Assembly: GCA_011371465.1 (NCBI GenBank)
Contig: DRQL01000249.1
Location: forward strand, 1-16,643
Reading direction: 5' to 3'
Length of the DNA stretch: 16,643 bases
Origin: Gammaproteobacteria bacterium
Lineage (GTDB): Bacteria; Pseudomonadota; Gammaproteobacteria; DSM-19610
Part shown: positions 12,902 to 16,643 of the stretch, one piece after another
Layout: every line of letters begins with the position of its first letter
How positions within the stretch are numbered: the stretch's first letter is position 1
Notes under the pieces: generated by a model
The model's input: only the letters and a program-made list of their open reading frames with translations
Told to the model about the DNA's origin: nothing
The model's database searches: none
Translations under genes and position numbers: made by a program

Positions 12902-13396
12902 ATGAAGAAAATTCAGCAGGGTTTCACCCTTATCGAATTGATGATCGTGGTCGCGATCATCGGCATCCTGGCTGCGATTGCCATCCCGGCCTACCAGGAC
13001 TACACCATCCGCACCCAGGTGACGGAAGGCCTGAACCTGGCCGCCGAGCTGAAGACCGCTATCGGTGACTACAACTCCGCGCGTGGCAGCATGCCCTCAA
13101 CCAACACCTCTGCCGGCGCATCACAGCCCGCCAGTATCACCGGTAACTACGTGACCCGGGTGGAAAGCTCCAATGGTGTGATCACCATCACCTACGGCAA
13201 CCGGGTCAACTCGAAAGTTAGCGGCAAGAAACTTGGCATCACACCTTACACCAACGATGCCGGTGGCATCGTGTGGCGCTGCGGTTACGCCCCGGCACCC
13301 CTGGACAACAGTGGCAGTGCTCTGTCAGTTTCCGGCGGAAACTATGACTCCGGCGACATTGATCCCAAGTACCTGCCGTCCGACTGTCGCGCCTAA
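12902..13396 (+). CDS. pilA: Type IV major pilin (type IVa prepilin)
   Basis: 164-residue prepilin. The type IVa leader is six residues plus Gly (MKKIQQG) followed by FTLIELMIVVAIIGILAAIAIPAYQDY. PilD would cut after Gly7, methylate Phe8, and Glu12 is the conserved assembly glutamate (Glu5 of mature pilin). The globular part has exactly two cysteines, Cys127 and Cys162, bounding the C-terminal disulphide (D-) loop. Residues 62-80 (GSMPSTNTSAGASQPASIT) are rich in Ser, Thr, Ala and Pro, resembling O-glycosylated low-complexity segments. The ATG at 12902 has AGAGGA 7 nt upstream; an in-frame ATG 18 bases earlier would lengthen the leader and is not favoured. A full intrinsic terminator follows, so pilA is probably a single-gene transcript under PilR/RpoN control. 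A major rather than minor pilin is inferred from position and promoter. Confidence 0.95.
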   Translation: MKKIQQGFTLIELMIVVAIIGILAAIAIPAYQDYTIRTQVTEGLNLAAELKTAIGDYNSARGSMPSTNTSAGASQPASITGNYVTRVESSNGVITITYGNRVNSKVSGKKLGITPYTNDAGGIVWRCGYAPAPLDNSGSALSVSGGNYDSGDIDPKYLPSDCRA

Positions 13397-13413
13397 TACC
13401 TGAGTAACAGGTA
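13397..13413 (+). repeat. Small hairpin directly after pilA stop
   Basis: TACCTG-AGTAA-CAGGTA begins at the first base after the pilA TAA. With no T-run it is not a terminator itself, but it lies 6 bases before the intrinsic terminator and may protect the 3' end of the pilin mRNA. Confidence 0.55.
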
Positions 13414-13418
13414 AAGCG

Positions 13419-13456
13419 AAAAGCCATCCCACATCCTTGCGGGATGGCTTTTTTTT
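13419..13456 (+). terminator. Strong intrinsic terminator after pilA
   Basis: The GCCATCCC (13423-13430) / GGGATGGC (13441-13448) stem has a 10-nt loop and is followed by eight T. Flanking AAAA/TTTT lets the stem extend to 12 bp. It would end most pilA transcription before the glycosyltransferase genes. Confidence 0.95.
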
Positions 13457-13514
13457 GCCTGACCCGCCGTCAAAAATCATGGCGGAATCCAGCAGCACTG
13501 CGTAGGATGCAACG

Positions 13515-15470
13515 ATGACAGATTTATTCCATAAGCAACGACTGCTCTCGATCGCCGGCCTGGCGATCCTTGTTTTGCTGGCCTACGCCCCCGGACTCGG
13601 CGGCAGCTTCGAGTTCGACGACGAAGCCAACATCGTCCGCAACCAGCCGCTGCAGATCACCGAACTGACCCCCGCCCAGCTGAAACAGGCCGCCTTTTCC
13701 ATGCAGGCCGGCCCGCTGATGCGCCCCATCAGCTACCTGACCCTGGCGCTGAACTATTACTTCGGCGGCCTGAACCCGCTGTACTTCAAGCTGACCAACC
13801 TGTTCATACACCTGTTGACGGGGCTGGCGATCTACTGGCTCAGCCGGCAACTGCTCACCGCCTGCCGACGACGGATTCAACCGGCGCTTACCCTGCGTCA
13901 CATCCACTGGATCAGCCTGACGGTTACCGCCTTCTGGCTGCTTCACCCCATGGCGCTGACCTCGGTACTCTACGTGGTACAGCGCATGAACAGCCTGAGC
14001 GCGCTGTTTGTGGTCCTGGGGCTGGCCGGCTACTGCCAGGGGCGCAACCGCCAGCTCGAAGGGCAAAGCGGCGTATGGTTTATCCTCGCCGGCGTGCTGC
14101 TGTTCATGCCGCTGGCCATGTTCAGCAAGGAAAACGGTGCTCTACTGCCCTTTTTTATGCTGATCGCCGAGCTCACCCTGTTCCGCTTTGCCATGCCGGA
14201 TCCCAAAAACCGTCGCTGGCTGCTGGCCTTTTTCGCCATCGTGGCGGTCATCCCGGCACTGTTTATCAGCGGCTACCTGCTCACCCACCTCGACCAGTTG
14301 ATCGCCGGCTACAGCAGCCGGGATTTCACCCTGGGCGAACGGCTGCTGACCCAGGCACGGGTCGTCTGGTTCTATATAGGAATGACCCTGGCACCCAGCA
14401 TCTCCCAGCTGGGTCTTTTCCACGATGATATTCCCCTGTCCACCGGACTCATGGCCCCGCCCACAACCGCCCTCGCCGTGTTCGGCCTGGGCCTGCTACT
14501 GGTTGCTGCCCTGGCATTCCTCCGGCGTGCCCCGCTGCTCAGCTTCGGCCTGCTGTTTTTCCTGGTGGGCCACAGCATGGAATCCAGTGTTTTCGCCCTG
14601 GAGATGGTGCATGAGCACCGCAACTACCTGCCCATGTATGGCCTCCTGCTGCCGCTGTGCTACTACCTGCTGCACCCCGCGCTGCCGGCCAAAACCGGAA
14701 GGGCACGCATCGCCCTGGCTGTCGTATTCGTCGGTGTGCTGGGTGTCAGCACAGCGATCCGGGCCAGCTACTGGGGCAATCCCCTGCAGCTGGCCCTGAT
14801 GGAAGCCCGCAACCACCCCGACTCGGCCCGCAGCCAGTACCGGCTGGGCCGGATGTACTGGCAACTCATGGAGCTGCAACCGGAACACGCCGACGACTAT
14901 GCCTCGCTGGCACGGGAACGGTTCAGACAGGCCGCAGCCGCTGACCCGGGAAGTACCAGTGGCCTGTTCGCACTGGTCATGCTGGATGCCCGGCAGGGTA
15001 TTCCCGCCAACAGCGCACAACTTGATGAGCTCGTTCACCGACTGCAGTCCCGCCCCTTCGCCAGTGCCTCGTACAGCCAGCTGAGCGATCTCAGCCAGTG
15101 CCTTGTCAAGGGACTCTGCCGGCTCACCAAACAACAGGTAAACCGGATCTTCACAGCCGGCCTGGCCAACCCGACGCTGCGTGGCAGCACCCGCGCCAAG
15201 GTACTTTCCGAGGTCATGGTCATCGCACTGATGCAGGGTGACCTGCCGCGCGCGCTGACCCTCGGAGAAGAAGCCGTGCGCGCGGATCCCAAAGACCCGC
15301 AGCACCGGCTGAACTATGTCAGCATCCTGATACAGTCCGGTCAACTGGAGCCGGCGCGGGACATGCTGCAGTCGCTCGATCACAGTCAGCTCCAGCCCTT
15401 CCTGCAACCACGCCTGCTGGCACAGAAAAAGGCGTTCCATGACGCAGAGCGGAGACTGCAGCGGCAATAG
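13515..15470 (+). CDS. Multi-spanning GT-C glycosyltransferase with TPR-like C-terminal domain
   Basis: 651 residues. About residues 8-415 contain ten or more hydrophobic helices. The first extramembrane loop holds FDDEANIVRNQ (Asp35-Asp36), the acidic motif expected of GT-C enzymes that use lipid-phosphate sugars, followed by RPISYLTLALNYYF-x-G-LNPLYFKLTN. SKENGALLPF and HEHRNYLPMYG are further conserved blocks I associate with TMTC-like/PMT-superfamily proteins. The tail from about residue 430 (ARSQYRLGRMYWQL, RFRQAAAADPGST, ALTLGEEAVRADPKDPQHRLNYVSILIQSGQ) is TPR-like and probably periplasmic. It likely transfers a sugar from a polyprenyl-phosphate carrier to a protein outside the inner membrane. 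Being next to pilA, a pilin-modifying role (as for TfpW/TfpO in Pseudomonas, which are different proteins) is a reasonable inference. ATG 13515 has AGGA 8 nt upstream. Donor and acceptor are unknown. Confidence 0.8.
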   Translation: MTDLFHKQRLLSIAGLAILVLLAYAPGLGGSFEFDDEANIVRNQPLQITELTPAQLKQAAFSMQAGPLMRPISYLTLALNYYFGGLNPLYFKLTNLFIHLLTGLAIYWLSRQLLTACRRRIQPALTLRHIHWISLTVTAFWLLHPMALTSVLYVVQRMNSLSALFVVLGLAGYCQGRNRQLEGQSGVWFILAGVLLFMPLAMFSKENGALLPFFMLIAELTLFRFAMPDPKNRRWLLAFFAIVAVIPALFISGYLLTHLDQLIAGYSSRDFTLGERLLTQARVVWFYIGMTLAPSISQLGLFHDDIPLSTGLMAPPTTALAVFGLGLLLVAALAFLRRAPLLSFGLLFFLVGHSMESSVFALEMVHEHRNYLPMYGLLLPLCYYLLHPALPAKTGRARIALAVVFVGVLGVSTAIRASYWGNPLQLALMEARNHPDSARSQYRLGRMYWQLMELQPEHADDYASLARERFRQAAAADPGSTSGLFALVMLDARQGIPANSAQLDELVHRLQSRPFASASYSQLSDLSQCLVKGLCRLTKQQVNRIFTAGLANPTLRGSTRAKVLSEVMVIALMQGDLPRALTLGEEAVRADPKDPQHRLNYVSILIQSGQLEPARDMLQSLDHSQLQPFLQPRLLAQKKAFHDAERRLQRQ

Positions 15471-15529
15471 ACCATGCCTGCCGCCGTTAGAAGATGCACA
15501 GGGACAAGACAGCGTGATATTCTCCCCCA

Positions 15530-16450
15530 ATGCCTGAAAATACCGCCCCCGCGACACCGAAAATCAGCATTATCCTGCCGGCCAAAAACGAAGCGCAAAA
15601 TCTTCACCGCCTGTTGCCAGTCCTCTGCCGGCAGTTCAGCGACAGCGAGATCATCATCGTCAACGACGGTTCAACGGATAATACCGCCGAGGTCTGTGCC
15701 GGCCACCCGGTCACCCTGGTCAGCCACCCGTACAGCATGGGCAACGGCGCCGCTGTAAAAACCGGCGCCCGCACGGCCGTTGGTGACCTGCTGGTATTCA
15801 TGGATGCCGATGGCCAGCACCGGCCGGAAGACATTCCGCGCCTGCTGGAAAAACTGGATGAAGGCTACGAAATGGTGGTCGGAGCCCGCCAGGTAGACAC
15901 CCATGCCTCACTGGCAAAACGCTGGGCAAACCAGGCCTATAACCGCATCGCCTCGTTCATGACCGGCTACCGGATCGAAGACCTGACCTCCGGCTTCCGC
16001 GCCGCCCGGGCACGCCATTTCCGGAAGTTTCTCTACCTGCTCCCGAACGGGTTTTCATACCCGACCACCAGCACCATGGCCTTCTTCCGTTCAGGATTCC
16101 CGGTCGCCTACATTCCCATTCGGGCCGCACAACGTGAAGGGAAAAGCAATATCCGCATGCTCCGGGACGGGCTGCGCTTCTTCCTCATCATCATCAAGAT
16201 CGGCACCCTGTTTTCCCCCATGCGCCTGTTTCTGCCGGTCAGTGCCCTGCTGTTTTTGCTGGGCACCGGCTACTACCTGTTTACCTTTGTTACCGAGCAC
16301 CGCTTTACCAACATGAGCGCCCTGCTGCTTACTACTTCGGTGCTGACCTTCCTCATCGGGATCCTGTCGGAACAGGTCTCCGCCCTGCACTACAAGAATG
16401 CTGACGAAGACCTGCGCAGGACACAGCGCGGAAAAGACACCCCTGGCTGA
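15530..16450 (+). CDS. GT2 glycosyltransferase, polyprenyl-phosphate sugar synthase-like (DPM1/GtrB type)
   Basis: 306 residues. The GT-A fold spans about 11-215: SIILPAKNEAQNL at the start, nucleotide-contact VNDGSTD (44-50), metal-binding Asp-Ala-Asp at 92-94 (MDADGQH), and TSGFRAARARHF. Two hydrophobic segments near 226-255 and 264-288 anchor the C-terminus in the membrane, the architecture of GtrB-like enzymes that load a sugar onto undecaprenyl phosphate; without those segments it would look like dolichyl-phosphate mannose synthase. It would supply the substrate for the GT-C gene 59 bp upstream. The ATG at 15530 has no clear ribosome site, but no better start exists before the conserved first strand, so translation may depend on coupling to the upstream gene. 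The sugar is not predictable. Confidence 0.85.
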   Translation: MPENTAPATPKISIILPAKNEAQNLHRLLPVLCRQFSDSEIIIVNDGSTDNTAEVCAGHPVTLVSHPYSMGNGAAVKTGARTAVGDLLVFMDADGQHRPEDIPRLLEKLDEGYEMVVGARQVDTHASLAKRWANQAYNRIASFMTGYRIEDLTSGFRAARARHFRKFLYLLPNGFSYPTTSTMAFFRSGFPVAYIPIRAAQREGKSNIRMLRDGLRFFLIIIKIGTLFSPMRLFLPVSALLFLLGTGYYLFTFVTEHRFTNMSALLLTTSVLTFLIGILSEQVSALHYKNADEDLRRTQRGKDTPG

Positions 16451-16466
16451 GCAGCAACCCGGCTTT

Positions 16467-16643
16467 ATGCGCGTATTGATGCTTTGCTCCAGTTACCCGC
16501 GCTTTGCCGAAGACAGCGCTTCGGTCTTCCTGAGACACCTTGCCCTTGCACTGTCCGGCAGCGGTGCCGACCTGCAAGTGCTGGCTCCCGACCACGCGAT
16601 GGTCAGCAAGTCATTACAGGACCCAGGGATTCAGCTTGCGCAC
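16467..16643 (+). CDS. GT-B glycosyltransferase (family 4-like), N-terminus only
   Basis: 59 codons run off the right edge. The visible part, MRVLMLCSSYPRFAEDSAS followed by VFLRHLALALSGSGADLQVLAPD, is the first Rossmann strand and helix typical of GT4-type enzymes, with the usual 'SSYP...D..SVFLRHLA' opening. It is 16 bp after the GT2 gene and in the same direction. It suggests that the glycosyltransferase cluster continues beyond the window. The catalytic C-terminal domain is not visible, so the substrate is unknown. No strong ribosome site is seen. Confidence 0.75.
   Translation, partial: MRVLMLCSSYPRFAEDSASVFLRHLALALSGSGADLQVLAPDHAMVSKSLQDPGIQLAH

Noticed and set aside
14496..15557. Minus-strand open frame of 353 codons
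   Set aside because: Antisense to the GT-C gene, no motifs, no ribosome site.
1..16643. CRISPR array, tRNA/rRNA gene, integrase, toxin-antitoxin or phage defence system
   Set aside because: None of the expected repeat spacing, RNA folds or protein motifs were seen; the window is core genes, pilus regulation and glycosyltransferases.

Overview
The window looks like a high-GC gammaproteobacterial chromosome. It carries the divergent bamD / rluD-pgeF arrangement and the gene set (small zinc-ribbon membrane protein)-pilS-pilR-pilA, as seen in pseudomonads and xanthomonads and their relatives, and its intergenic spaces are full of REP-like palindromes. No species can be named from the sequence. 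There are no rRNA or tRNA genes, no transposase gene and no CRISPR array.

Layout. (1) 1-1767, minus strand: a likely operon of a ZIP metal transporter, a double-ACT GcvR-like regulator and peptide deformylase (def, cut by the window edge, TTG start). (2) 1768-2150: a gene-free stretch of nested palindromic repeats. (3) 2151-3823, minus: rluD and pgeF with ATGA overlap, divergent from bamD (3897-4634, plus). (4) 4635-4746: a REP pair. (5) 4747-9155, minus: sucC, sucD, nadE and glnB, linking the TCA cycle, NAD synthesis and nitrogen signalling. sucC and sucD are separated by 299 bp that hold a REP pair plus a 167-bp MITE-like element with 20-bp inverted ends and a short target duplication at the sucC stop codon. 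(6) 9333-12541, plus: a small PP0621-like protein, then the type IV pilus two-component system pilS-pilR. (7) 12542-13456: a 360-bp regulatory region with two overlapping sigma54 promoter candidates, the major pilin pilA and a strong intrinsic terminator. (8) 13515-16643, plus: a membrane GT-C glycosyltransferase with TPR-like tail, a DPM1/GtrB-like GT2 enzyme and the start of a GT-B (family 4-like) glycosyltransferase.

How they may work together. PilS-PilR would drive sigma54-dependent pilA transcription. The genes after pilA form a plausible lipid-linked glycosylation module: the GT2 would charge a polyprenyl phosphate with a sugar and the GT-C would move it to a periplasmic acceptor. The pilin itself, with a Ser/Thr/Ala/Pro-rich stretch, is the obvious candidate acceptor. 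This is the most interesting hypothesis in the window, but it is inferred from family architecture and position only. The remaining genes are housekeeping and full length, apart from the two cut by the window edges.
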